A stretch of DNA of 41,840 nucleotides from Verrucomicrobiales bacterium (lineage in GTDB: Bacteria > Verrucomicrobiota > Verrucomicrobiia > Verrucomicrobiales > V1-33): contig JAGNEJ010000037.1 in the NCBI GenBank assembly GCA_018003315.1, positions 1 to 41,840 of the forward strand. The letters run 5' to 3'. Position 1 is the first letter of the stretch, and the number at the start of each line of letters is the position of its first letter. This document shows positions 24,145-32,841 of the stretch, one piece after another. The position numbers and the translations under genes are program-made. The notes beneath the pieces are model-generated. The model saw only the letters and a list, made by a program, of their open reading frames with translations. It was not told the origin of the DNA and searched no databases.

Positions 24145-25452
24145 ATGAAACCATCCTCATTTCCCCGCTGGACGCTGGCCCTTTTGCTGCTCGTCATCAC
24201 GCCGTTGGCGGCTTCCGGCGGAGATCTGCGTGCGGCGGCGGTGAAGATCGACATCACGCCGGACACGCCACAACCGATGATTGGTTATGCCCACCGGATG
24301 TCCAACGGAGTCCACACGCCGCTTTTTCACCGAATCCTGGTTCTCGATGATGGCCAAACGAAGACAGTGATTGCCTCCACCGAGGTTTGCCTCGTCTCGC
24401 CTGCGGAATATGACCGCACCGCCGCACTCGTTGAAAAGGCCCACGGCATCCCGCCACTGCACTTTTTCTGGACCGTCACCCACACCCATTCGGCACCGCA
24501 AATTGGACCGCATGGCATGACCACCGTGTACCTGCCCAGCCGCACCACCACCAGCGACTACGACCGGGCCTACAACGAAAAATCCATCCGCCAGCTCGTC
24601 GATGGCATCGGCGCGGCCATTGCGAAACTGGAACCCGCACGGCTCGGAGTTGGTTCCGGCAGTTCCGATGCCAACATCAACCGCCGCGAACGCGCGGCCA
24701 ACGGCAGCATCGTGCTCGGCAACAACCCGCAAGGCGCGGTGGACCGCCATATCGGCGTGTTGAAGCTGGTGAAACGCACCGACAACGCACCGCTCGCTGC
24801 ACTGGCAAACTACGCCATTCACGCAACCGTACTGGGCCCCAAAAGCCTGCTCATCAGTGGGGATGCCACCGGCATCGCCGCTGCCCATGTAGAGGAAAAG
24901 ATTGGCGTGCCCATGCTCTTTGTGAACGGTGCGGCGGGAAACATCGCACCGATCTACAGCGTCTGCCCCACACCGGCTGAGGGCCGCATTGACGAATTCA
25001 AATCCCGCCTCGGAGATCCGATCCTCACGGCGCTGGGAGCTGTGGTTGACTTTCGCGATTCCTTGTCTGTTCAAAGCTGGGAAGCCGTCTTTGAAACGCC
25101 GCGCAAAACCGGACTCGGCTGGAACGACGACCTCGCCGCCTACACGCGCACCGGTGCTGACGGTCTCCCCCTCGTGCGGATGCCCTGCCGCTTTCTCCGC
25201 CTCGACAAAGACATCCTCGCCTGGTCCGCTCCCGCGGAAATTTTCTGTGAATATGCACTCGCCGCCCGTGCATCCTCACCCTATGCCCACACCTTCTTCT
25301 TTGGTTATACCAACGGTTGGTTCGGATACCTCCCCACCGCTGAAGGTTTCGCCGAAGGCGGCTACGAGACGACGGTGACTCCTTTCTCCCCGGCGGTGGA
25401 TGCCCCGTTTCGGGAGTTTGTCCGCAAACAAATCCGCGCCCATTCCCCGTAG
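24145..25452 (+). CDS. Secreted neutral/alkaline ceramidase-like protein
   Basis: 435 residues with signal peptide (RWTLALLLLVITPLAASGG). The mature protein begins LRAAAVKIDITPD and continues with the zinc-site motif VTHTHSAPQ (H113 and H115) and a second histidine in NYAIHATVLGP, then FVNGAAGNIAPIY, the pattern of the N-terminal catalytic domain of neutral ceramidases. It is much shorter than true ceramidases (~650 or more) because the C-terminal domain is missing. Such short members are frequent in planctomycete and verrucomicrobial genomes and their substrates are unknown; a zinc amidase or esterase acting on lipids or glycans is a guess. Convergent with the GH5-like gene and divergent from the mod operon. 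Confidence 0.88.
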   Translation: MKPSSFPRWTLALLLLVITPLAASGGDLRAAAVKIDITPDTPQPMIGYAHRMSNGVHTPLFHRILVLDDGQTKTVIASTEVCLVSPAEYDRTAALVEKAHGIPPLHFFWTVTHTHSAPQIGPHGMTTVYLPSRTTTSDYDRAYNEKSIRQLVDGIGAAIAKLEPARLGVGSGSSDANINRRERAANGSIVLGNNPQGAVDRHIGVLKLVKRTDNAPLAALANYAIHATVLGPKSLLISGDATGIAAAHVEEKIGVPMLFVNGAAGNIAPIYSVCPTPAEGRIDEFKSRLGDPILTALGAVVDFRDSLSVQSWEAVFETPRKTGLGWNDDLAAYTRTGADGLPLVRMPCRFLRLDKDILAWSAPAEIFCEYALAARASSPYAHTFFFGYTNGWFGYLPTAEGFAEGGYETTVTPFSPAVDAPFREFVRKQIRAHSP

Positions 25453-25871
25453 CTGCTGTCGCAGCCTCCTGGTGAGCAGGCAACGCTTCCCGCCGGAAAC
25501 CCCGCCACACAACTCTGGCCAGGGAACTTGTCGGCGATGCGGAAGCAGGTGGTGGTCGAAAAGTTCGAGTGCTGCTGTGCGGATTTGAACACACAGCGCA
25601 ATCTGAAAGGGGTGGCAGGCTGCTTCTCTGCGCGCTGGGCAGCAAGGATCCATTTTCCCGATCGTTTACCGCTCCTCAAGTTTCGAGCAGAGCAGGGCGC
25701 AAAAGCTGACGAAAGCGATCCGTTTGGCGCCGGAGCATCCATCGTCGCAGCCGTTGCCGTCCTGTTCACCGCCTTGGATTTGACGATAACCGACAGCCAC
25801 CGCGCAGCTTGATGCCTCGCGCTTGTGTCCATTCCAACAGCAACATTCCCTGCGGTGCGCCGCGGAATTGG
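25453..25871. other. Gene-free region between convergent genes
   Basis: 419 bases between the stops of the ceramidase-like and GH5-like genes. Open frames exist on both strands (for example 25528-25812 plus and 25362-25832 minus), but none has a recognisable domain, signal peptide, or sensible start. No T-run terminator or tRNA is seen. It may be a remnant of a lost gene. Confidence 0.55.
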
Positions 25872-26975
25872 TCACGGTCGCTTCATTTCCGCTGCGTGGT
25901 CGCGAAAGTAGGTCAACCATTTCGCGACCAGTGCGGCAATTTCCTTTTTTTCCTTCGCCGCGGAAAGTTCCTCGATGGTGCGGCCCCAGTAGAAACTCAC
26001 ATGCCCCTCCGCCCTGGCGCGCGATTTCTTCAGGAACTCGTCCATTTCCTCAATCGAACAGCTCAGCGGAAACGTTTCCTCAATGACCAGCGGTTTGCCG
26101 AGGTCATACGCTGCCAAGGCGGTGAGCGCCTTTTCGACACCGCCCTTTTCGGGGTAAAGGTGAATGCTCACGAAGTCGAACGCACCGATGACTTCCGGCG
26201 CGTAAAATATCGGCTTGGCACCCGGCCAGGTATGCGCCCACGGGATGACACCGACCGTGATGAGGTGGGCAGGATCTTCGGCTCGGATCGCCTTGGTGAG
26301 CAAGGCCGACCACTCCTTGGCAACTTCGATGTTGCTGCGCGGCGCCGGGTCGAAGGCAATGCGCTGGACGAAATGCTTCCCTCCCAGTTCACCGGCAAGC
26401 CAGCCCTGCTCTTTTTTAGCCCCGATGACCGGTTCATTCATCAGATCATAACAAAACACCGCAGGCGACTTGCAACAGGTGCGCGCAATAGCCGTCCAGA
26501 ACCTGGCCTGCACCTGCCAGCGCTCCGGCGCATCCATCGCGTCATACCACGCCGGGACGTCGGCCTTGTGATAGCAGCCCAGTCCGGTGAGGTCGAGATA
26601 CAACCCGGTCTGCTCGGCCAGGGCGAGCAGTTTGCGCAGTTGGGTCAGCGATTTTTCGTTTGCCCTGTCCGGCCCCGCCATGAATCGGCCAAGCTGGAGG
26701 TGAATGCGCACGACGTTTGCGCCGAGATCGCGCATTTCGCGGAAGTCCGCGCACACCGTCTCCCACTCCTCATGCCAGTAATCCTCAATCAGGCGTCCAC
26801 CCTCGCCCTCGCTGTCGTGATCGTAATTGACGCCCCAGACGCGGAAAGGCCGACCGGATTCGGCCAGCACGAATGACTTCCCGTCCGGACCCAGTTTGAC
26901 GGGCTCGAGAGCGCAGGCCCCCAGTGCTGTGGCGGCAAGGACAACGACGGCGGGAAAGCAGATAGGGAAACGCAT
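25872..26975 (-). CDS. Secreted or lipid-anchored GH5-like glycoside hydrolase
   Basis: 367 residues. The signal peptide (VVVLAATALGAC) ends in a possible lipobox LGAC at Cys21. The mature part is a (beta/alpha)8 barrel of the clan GH-A/cellulase type: FRVWGVNYDHDS, LGANVVRIHLQLGRFM, CYDLMNEPVIGA with the acid/base at Glu181, FVSIHLYPEKGG and PLVIEETFPLS with the nucleophile at Glu299 or 300. Beta-mannanase-, glucanase- or cellulase-like hydrolysis is possible; the linkage cannot be told. The start at 26975 precedes the signal peptide directly. It lies between two ceramidase-like genes and is convergent with the first. Confidence 0.88.
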   Translation of the reverse strand: MRFPICFPAVVVLAATALGACALEPVKLGPDGKSFVLAESGRPFRVWGVNYDHDSEGEGGRLIEDYWHEEWETVCADFREMRDLGANVVRIHLQLGRFMAGPDRANEKSLTQLRKLLALAEQTGLYLDLTGLGCYHKADVPAWYDAMDAPERWQVQARFWTAIARTCCKSPAVFCYDLMNEPVIGAKKEQGWLAGELGGKHFVQRIAFDPAPRSNIEVAKEWSALLTKAIRAEDPAHLITVGVIPWAHTWPGAKPIFYAPEVIGAFDFVSIHLYPEKGGVEKALTALAAYDLGKPLVIEETFPLSCSIEEMDEFLKKSRARAEGHVSFYWGRTIEELSAAKEKKEIAALVAKWLTYFRDHAAEMKRP

Positions 26976-27286
26976 CGCGTGAGTTTAGGGAGGAGGTGAA
27001 GGACTGACAGGATTGCCATGGCCGTGTGGCAGCCGACGCGGGCCAACCGCCGGACTTGAAGTGAAACCGGCCCTGCGAATTCGGTATCTGGAAATGCCTG
27101 CCAAAATCACGGAATGATGCTAGCCGCCCCATGCCTGACCGCAAGCGGGTAATCATGAGGGGGGAATTTTGATTTGGTGACCGGCGAACCATGGATCAAA
27201 ATCCAAACCGACCACCGCAGCAGCAGCAGCACCGCAGCCAATGCGGCGAAATGTTTTCCAACCGCCCACAACGCGACGTGCCAGCC
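26976..27286. other. Divergent intergenic region with a CAG triplet run
   Basis: 311 bases between divergent GH5-like and second ceramidase-like genes. It must contain promoters for both, but no clear hexamer pair was found. A run of CAG/GCA triplets lies at about 27218-27240. A longer version of the downstream gene starting at 27191 would be low-complexity (many Gln and His), so the ATG at 27287 is preferred. Confidence 0.55.
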
Positions 27287-28747
27287 ATGAAATGCATCTT
27301 AACCTGCCTCCTCCTCGCCCTGAGGCTTCCACTCCACGGCGGCATCCTTGCCGGTACCGCGAGGGTGGACATTACGGACCGCACCGGGCCAGTGAATGAC
27401 CCGTGCTTCGCCAAGGCGCTCGTGTTGCAGAGTGGCGCAACCACCGCCGTGCTCATCACCGTGGACGCGGTGGCCATCGGCGGCATCGGGAGCATCGGAA
27501 ACGATTTCCTCCCTGGCGTCCGGAAACAACTCGGCGGTCTCGCTGACGCTGTCCTCGTCAATGCCAGTCACTGTCACGGCATCGTGCGCCAAGACCTGGA
27601 GCCGCTCGTCGTGCAAGCCGTGAAGGACGCGACGAAGAATCTCGTTCCAGTCAATGTGAGCGCCGGCAGCGGCAGCGAGGCCCGCATCAGCGAAAATCGA
27701 CGCATGTTTCTCAAGGACGGCACGCAACTCGACATGCGCCGCGCCTACGCCATGCCGCGGGACGAGGACGTGATCAGCACCGGACCCATCGATCCGCAGA
27801 TCGGCCTGTTGAAACTCGGGCGTGCTGACGGCACACCACTTGCGATCGTCTATCAATTTGCCTGCCATCCCATCATGAACCCGCCGAGCAAGGGTTGTTC
27901 CGCCGACTATCCCGGCATTGCCTCCAAAGTCATCGAAGATGCCACCGGTGCCATGGCCTTCTTTGTGCAAGGCTGCGGCGGAGACATCAATCCCTTGCAT
28001 TACAAGGAAGTCAGCCGCCCCGCCGACGCCGAACCGCTTGGCACCATGCTCGGTGCAAGCGTGCTGGCTGCGCTGCGCCGACTGGAGCCGCAACACGACG
28101 ACACGCTGCAAATCAGCCGCGAAATCCTGCCACTGCCCCGCGCTGCTGATTTTGAGAATCGCATCGCACACGTCGAAACAGAGCTGAAATCCCTCGTGGC
28201 GTCGCTAAAACCAACGAACATCAATTTCAAAACGTTCCTGCCGCTGTTGATCCAGCACAGACTCTTCCCGGAAATGCCCTCGCACTACGCCCAGGGCTAT
28301 CTCGACAACCCAAAGCCACTCCAGCAACTGGATGCCGACAACAAAGCGCAGGTCGAAGCCTACCTCGGCAATCTGGCCAGCATGGAGCAGATCACCCGGC
28401 TCAATGCCAATCTCGCCCTGCTGAAAAAACACCTGACCGACACCAGAGCTGCCGGCAGCCCGACGGTGGATGCAGAAGTGTGCGGCCTGCGCGTGGGCAA
28501 ATTCAAACTGGTGACCTTTCCAGGTGAAATCACCGTGCAGATCGGCCTGAACATCAAAAAAGCAGCGCAGGATGCCAACGCGCACGTTTCCGGCTACACC
28601 AACGGCTACCTCTGGTACACCGCCACCGAGCAGCAGCGCCGCAATCCGGGTTATGCCCAGGAAGACTGCGACGTGATCGTGGCGCCGGAATGGCAGAAAC
28701 TGTTTGAGGCAAAAGCGCTGGAAGTTCTGCGGCAGCTCGCACGCTGA
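27287..28747 (+). CDS. Second secreted ceramidase-like protein
   Basis: 486 residues. Signal-like start MKCILTCLLLALRLPLHGG. The same fold as the gene at 24145 but distant: ARVDITDRTGPVNDP, VLVNASHCHGIV (H95 and H97, where ceramidases have HTH), QFACHPIMNPPSKG with the next histidine, and FVQGCGGDINPL. The domain continues to VTFPGEITVQIGLNIK and SGYTNGYLWYTATEQQRRN, the conserved glycine/tyrosine end of the family. A neutral-ceramidase-type zinc hydrolase domain is expected, substrate unknown. It ends 9 bases from the convergent XylR-type regulator. Two paralogues close together, each near a GH5-like gene, suggest co-use on one polymer. Confidence 0.87.
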   Translation: MKCILTCLLLALRLPLHGGILAGTARVDITDRTGPVNDPCFAKALVLQSGATTAVLITVDAVAIGGIGSIGNDFLPGVRKQLGGLADAVLVNASHCHGIVRQDLEPLVVQAVKDATKNLVPVNVSAGSGSEARISENRRMFLKDGTQLDMRRAYAMPRDEDVISTGPIDPQIGLLKLGRADGTPLAIVYQFACHPIMNPPSKGCSADYPGIASKVIEDATGAMAFFVQGCGGDINPLHYKEVSRPADAEPLGTMLGASVLAALRRLEPQHDDTLQISREILPLPRAADFENRIAHVETELKSLVASLKPTNINFKTFLPLLIQHRLFPEMPSHYAQGYLDNPKPLQQLDADNKAQVEAYLGNLASMEQITRLNANLALLKKHLTDTRAAGSPTVDAEVCGLRVGKFKLVTFPGEITVQIGLNIKKAAQDANAHVSGYTNGYLWYTATEQQRRNPGYAQEDCDVIVAPEWQKLFEAKALEVLRQLAR

Positions 28748-28756
28748 CAGCGTTCC

Positions 28757-29908
28757 TCACCTCCCCTGTTTGCTCTTGCGATATTTCAACGGTGTGGCGC
28801 CAGTTTGCTGTTTGAAGACGTGGATGAAATATTTCGCCTCCTCGTAGCCGATGCGGCGGGCAATCTCCGCGATGCTGAGGTCGGTGTCCTCCAGCAGTTC
28901 GCGGGCGCGGGCGATGCGCAGGCGCATCTGCTCCTGCTTCGGCGAGCGGCCAAGCTGCTGCCGGAAGCGACGGTAGGCGGCGCTGCGGCTCAGCGGCACG
29001 CCGCGCAGCACTTCGTCCACGCTCTGTGGTGTGCAGGCACCGTCACGGATGCGCCGTGCAGTGCTGGCGACGTGATGATCCTCCACGGCGATGATGCTGG
29101 TGGACTGCCGCTCGACGATGCGGCGCGGCGGGAAGTAGCGCGGCTGGCGCGGCGGCTTTTTCCCGCGCATGAGCTGGTCGAGCAGCGCGGCGGCCTCGTA
29201 GCCGATCTGCACGGAGTCCACGTCAATGCTGCTCATGGGCGGCGTGGTGAGGTGGCAGAGGAACTCGTCGTTATCGACGCCGAGCACGGCGATCTCGTCC
29301 GGCACGGCAAACCCGGCCCGCAGGCAGGCGTCGAGCACCTGCTGGCCGCGATCATCGTGGCAGGTCATCAGCGCGCAGGGGCGCGACAGTTTTGCCAGCC
29401 AGTGAATGAGGTGCTGCAGATCGCGCTCGGCTCCGCGTTTGGATTTCGGATGTGCATAAACGGCGCATTCGAAGCCACGGCTTTGCAACTCGGCACGAAA
29501 GCGGTCGGAGCGTTCGTCCTGATACACATGCTGTCCATACGGCGTGCCGCAGAAGGCGAAATGACGGAAGCCGCGCTCCACGAAGTGCTCGACGGCCATG
29601 CGCACGACGAGGCGGTTCTCGATGCCAACGGTGGGCAGGTTCAACCCTGGCACCGAGGTTCGCAGGTCAATCAATGGCAACCTGAGTCGCATCAGTGCCT
29701 GGGCCGTGGTGCAGTCGTTGATGCGGGCGATGATGCCATCCCCTTTCCAGGTGCCCAACCAGGACGGCGGTGGTTCGTCGAGACCGTGCGGCTGAAAGGT
29801 GATGGACCAGGGGCCGTGCTTGCGCTGGTAGCGGATGATGCCGCGCAGCAGGCCGCGGCCGTATTCGCGGGACGTTTCAACGAGAAGTGCAACGCGGGGT
29901 GTATTCAT
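28757..29908 (-). CDS. XylR-type transcriptional regulator (LacI sensor plus AraC HTH)
   Basis: 383 residues. The first ~275 residues form a LacI/GalR-type sugar-sensing domain (RVALLVETSREYGRGLLRGIIRY, MAVEHFVERGFRHFAFCG, CALMTCHDDRGQQVLDACLRAGF, VPDEIAVLGVDNDEFLCHL, SSIDVDSVQIGYEAAALLDQL), and the last ~100 an AraC DNA-binding domain with its two helix-turn-helices (QEQMRLRIARARELLEDTD, LSIAEIARRIGYEEAKYFIHVFKQQTGATPLKYRK). This is the arrangement of E. coli XylR. Start at 29908 is the ATG; a TTG three bases earlier is less likely. It is divergent from the MFS gene with 85 bases between starts and probably controls that operon. Effector unknown. Confidence 0.93.
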   Translation of the reverse strand: MNTPRVALLVETSREYGRGLLRGIIRYQRKHGPWSITFQPHGLDEPPPSWLGTWKGDGIIARINDCTTAQALMRLRLPLIDLRTSVPGLNLPTVGIENRLVVRMAVEHFVERGFRHFAFCGTPYGQHVYQDERSDRFRAELQSRGFECAVYAHPKSKRGAERDLQHLIHWLAKLSRPCALMTCHDDRGQQVLDACLRAGFAVPDEIAVLGVDNDEFLCHLTTPPMSSIDVDSVQIGYEAAALLDQLMRGKKPPRQPRYFPPRRIVERQSTSIIAVEDHHVASTARRIRDGACTPQSVDEVLRGVPLSRSAAYRRFRQQLGRSPKQEQMRLRIARARELLEDTDLSIAEIARRIGYEEAKYFIHVFKQQTGATPLKYRKSKQGR

Positions 29909-29993
29909 CAAGGAAACTCATACGCTCAAAAAGTGGTGTTTTCTTGGACAAAGTTGGGATGAAATCAGATTCCGTGGCCTGTATTCATCCGGC

Positions 29994-31244
29994 ATGTCTG
30001 CCGCCGACTCCAACCAGAATGCCCGGGCCATGACGCTCATCGCCGCCTTCCTTGGCTGGATGTTTGACGGCCTGGAGATGGGCATCTTCCCGCTCGTGGC
30101 CCGACCCGCACTTCAGGAGTTCCAGGCCACGGCGGGCATCGTTGATGAATCCTTCGTGCAAATGTGGATGGGATACATCACCGCCGCCTTTTTGCTGGGT
30201 GCTGCTGCTGGCGGGCTGGTCTTTGGCTGGCTGGGGGACCGGATTGGCCGCGTGCGGGCGATGGTGCTGAGCGTGCTGGCCTACTCGCTCTTCACGGGCT
30301 TGAACTATTTTGCCGAAGCGCCGTGGCAGCTCGCGCTGTTCCGCTTCATCGCCGCGCTGGGCATGGGCGGTGAGTGGTCGCTCGGCGTGGCGCTGGTGAT
30401 GGAGGCATGGCCGCAGGACAAGCGCCCGCTCATGGCCGGACTCATTGGTGCGGCCTCCAATGCCGGCTACGTGCTCATCGCGGTGCTCGGCCTGTTTGTG
30501 CAAATCACCACGGATTCCTGGCGCTGGGTCATGCTGGTGGGAGCCGCACCTGCCCTGCTGGCGCTGTTCATTATGCAAAAAGTTCCGGAATCCGCTTCGT
30601 GGAAACAGGCCGTGGTGCAAGGTCGAAGGTCGAGTCCGCTGCGCGAAATCTTTTCCAGTACGCTGCGCAAAAACACGCTGTTGGCCATTTTGTTCGCCTC
30701 CGTGGCCCTCACGGTAACCTGGGGCATCGTGCAATGGATTCCCCTGTGGGCGGATCAACTCACGCACGGCCAGCAGCCAAAAGCCAAGGCGTGGATTCAA
30801 ATCTGCTCCTGCGCTGGCTCAATTCTGAGCTGTATTGTCGCGCCGCTCATCGGTGCGAAGTTTGGCCGCAGGCCGGTCTATTTCGCGCTGTGCCTTGGGT
30901 CGCTGGTTGCGTGCTCACTGTTTTTCCGGATGTTTGACGGCTACGGGGCGGGCTTTCTGGCCATGACCGCGGTGGTCGGCGCATGGACCGGCGCGTTTTA
31001 CGGCTGGCTGCCGCAGTATCTGCCAGAGCTGTTTCCCACCCGAGTGCGCGCCACCGGCCAAGGCCTGGCCTACAACTCCGGCCGCATCATCGCTGCCATC
31101 GGCGCGTGGCAGATGGGGAGCGTGATGAGTTTCTTCGGCGGCAGCTACCCCAAGGCCGGTGCGGCCATCGTCGTTGTCTATCTCATCGGCATGATCGCCA
31201 TCTGGTTCGCGCCGGAAACGAAAGACCGTCCGCTGCCCGAGTGA
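29994..31244 (+). CDS. MFS transporter, sugar/organic acid type
   Basis: 416 residues and about 12 membrane helices. The start at 29994 (MSAADSNQNARAMTLIAAFLGW) begins just before TM1; upstream residues in frame are antisense. MFS motifs are present: GWMFDGLEMGIFPLV in TM1, the loop 2-3 motif FGWLGDRIGRVRAM, the RFIAALGMGGEWSLGVALVMEAWP stretch of the 4-5 region, and a second motif-A-like sequence GAKFGRRPVYF in the 8-9 loop. It is in the family of H+-coupled sugar acid and sialate importers, with the substrate unresolved. First gene of the operon that continues with amidase, dehydratase, cytochrome and ThuA. Divergent from the XylR-type regulator. Confidence 0.92.
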   Translation: MSAADSNQNARAMTLIAAFLGWMFDGLEMGIFPLVARPALQEFQATAGIVDESFVQMWMGYITAAFLLGAAAGGLVFGWLGDRIGRVRAMVLSVLAYSLFTGLNYFAEAPWQLALFRFIAALGMGGEWSLGVALVMEAWPQDKRPLMAGLIGAASNAGYVLIAVLGLFVQITTDSWRWVMLVGAAPALLALFIMQKVPESASWKQAVVQGRRSSPLREIFSSTLRKNTLLAILFASVALTVTWGIVQWIPLWADQLTHGQQPKAKAWIQICSCAGSILSCIVAPLIGAKFGRRPVYFALCLGSLVACSLFFRMFDGYGAGFLAMTAVVGAWTGAFYGWLPQYLPELFPTRVRATGQGLAYNSGRIIAAIGAWQMGSVMSFFGGSYPKAGAAIVVVYLIGMIAIWFAPETKDRPLPE

Positions 31245-31469
31245 TTTCACCCGCCCGAACATGAACCCACGCCTGTTCTCCACCTGTTTCGCCGGTCTTT
31301 GGCCTCAGCCCGTGTTCAAGTCGGCCAGGCTCCGCATCGTTGTGCCAAGGTGCGGCGTTGCCGGAAGCTCCCCCGCCCTGCGCGGCGGCGGCTCGCTCGA
31401 AAACCTGGACGCCTGCGCCTCGACCTACCTGGGCTGGATGCGCGAGCGCTCCCTCATTCCATTCACCCC
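31245..31469. other. Leader between MFS and amidase genes with an uncertain small ORF
   Basis: 225 bases. A 70-codon frame at 31261-31473 (MNPRLFSTCFAGLWPQPVFK start) ends in an ATGA overlap with the amidase start. It has no known domain, and its middle (Arg, Gly and Ser rich) reads like GC-rich non-coding DNA. It may be a spurious frame, a translationally coupled leader or part of a repeated element; I cannot decide. Confidence 0.35.
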
Positions 31470-32831
31470 ATGATCCACCTCCGGTTTTCCATTCTCGCCG
31501 TTCTGATGTTCGCGATGCAACCGGCCACGCGCGCCTCCGATTTCCAAGGCTGGTCGGCCGAAAGCCCGCGCGAGGAGATTCGCCCCCGGTTTTCCATGAG
31601 CGAGCGCGGCGGGCTCGTCATCACGCACGATCGGCGGGAGGGGCTTGATGGTTGGTTCCAGAAGTCCTTCCCGGTGAAAGGCGGCGACTTCCACCGCTTC
31701 GAGGTACGGCGGAAAATCAGCGGCGTGGCCCTGCCGCGACAAAGCTGCCTCGTGCGCATCTCATGGCAGGATGAAGCGGGAAGAGGGGTCCTCATCGAAG
31801 CGCCACCGGAGCACGTCGATCCAAAGCTGCCGGTTCCGAGCGCGGAACCTGAGTATCCCGCCGACGGTCCCGACGATTCAGACGGCTGGACCGCCGTCCG
31901 CGGCATCTATAAAAGCCCGCCGAAGGCCGCGCGTGCCATCGTCGAACTCCATCTTCAGTGGGCGCCGGGCGGGAGCGTGGAATGGCGTGGGCCGGAGTTC
32001 ACGCGGGTCGATCCCCCGAAGCCGCGGACGGTGCGGCTGGCAACAGTGCACCTCCGTCCGGCGGGCAAGTCTCCGCGTGAGAACTGCGAGGAATTCGCGC
32101 CGATGATCGCCGAAGCCGCAAGGCAGAGCGCCGATCTCGTCGTGCTCGGCGAGACCGTGCCCTCAGCGAACGTGAAGGCGAAGCCCGAGGAGATCGCCGA
32201 ACCGGTTCCCGGCCCGGCCACTCAATACTTCGGTGGTCTCGCAAAGCAGCACCGCCTCCACATCGTGCTCAGCCTCTACGAGCGCGACGCGCATCTCATC
32301 TACAACACCGCAGTGCTTCTCGGCCCCGACGGCGGACTGATCGGCAAGTATCGCAAAGTCTCCCTGCCGCCCAGCGAAGCCGCAAGCGGCATTGCGCCCG
32401 GCAAGGATTACCCGGTGTTCGACACCGCCTTCGGGAAAGTCGGAATGATGGTCTGCTACGACGGGTTCTTCCCCGAGGTCGCCCGCGAACTGACAAAGAA
32501 CGGCGCGGAGGTCATCGCGTGGCCTGTGTGGGGTTGCAACCCGCTGCTGGCCCGGGCGCGGGCGTGCGAAAACCACGTCTATCTTGTGAGCAGCACGTTT
32601 TCGAACTCGGACGCCGGATGGATGATTTCCGCCGTCTATGACCATGGCGGAAAGCCGATCGCTCAGGCCGGCGAGTGGGGCACTGTGGCCGTCGCGGAAG
32701 TCACGCTGAACCAGCCCTTCCTCGGCCCCTACAACCTCGGCGACTTTCGCGCGATGATCCCCCGCCATCGCCCTCCGACCACCGGCGAACTGACGCCACC
32801 AACCGGAGAACGCCGATCGCCCGTCGACTGA
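31470..32831 (+). CDS. Secreted nitrilase-superfamily C-N hydrolase with N-terminal beta domain
   Basis: 453 residues, about 180 longer than a bare nitrilase domain. N-terminal signal (FSILAVLMFAMQPATRA). Residues ~25-190 form a predicted beta-rich domain (KSFPVKGGDFHRFEVRRK, SCLVRISWQDEAGRGV, RAIVELHLQWAPGGSVEW) like a carbohydrate-binding or jelly-roll module. From ~190 the amidase domain has the catalytic triad Glu228 (VVLGETVPSA), Lys296 (KYRKVSLPPSE) and Cys329 (MMVCYDGFFPEVA). The enzyme should cleave an amide or nitrile outside the cytoplasm, unusual for this family, which is mostly cytosolic. Its start overlaps the preceding frame and its stop is 10 bases before the dehydratase gene. 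Confidence 0.93.
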   Translation: MIHLRFSILAVLMFAMQPATRASDFQGWSAESPREEIRPRFSMSERGGLVITHDRREGLDGWFQKSFPVKGGDFHRFEVRRKISGVALPRQSCLVRISWQDEAGRGVLIEAPPEHVDPKLPVPSAEPEYPADGPDDSDGWTAVRGIYKSPPKAARAIVELHLQWAPGGSVEWRGPEFTRVDPPKPRTVRLATVHLRPAGKSPRENCEEFAPMIAEAARQSADLVVLGETVPSANVKAKPEEIAEPVPGPATQYFGGLAKQHRLHIVLSLYERDAHLIYNTAVLLGPDGGLIGKYRKVSLPPSEAASGIAPGKDYPVFDTAFGKVGMMVCYDGFFPEVARELTKNGAEVIAWPVWGCNPLLARARACENHVYLVSSTFSNSDAGWMISAVYDHGGKPIAQAGEWGTVAVAEVTLNQPFLGPYNLGDFRAMIPRHRPPTTGELTPPTGERRSPVD

Positions 32832-32841
32832 TTCCCCGACC

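Noticed and set aside
25528-25832. Overlapping plus and minus open frames in the gene-free region
   Set aside because: No recognisable family, no initiation signals and no conserved pattern; kept only as a note on the region.
27218-27240. CAG triplet run as a possible repeat element
   Set aside because: Only about five units, typical of GC-rich coding-like sequence; no evidence of a functional repeat.
31261-31473. 70-codon frame before the amidase gene as a real gene
   Set aside because: The ATGA overlap is suggestive, but there is no domain or composition support; left as uncertain in the leader entry.
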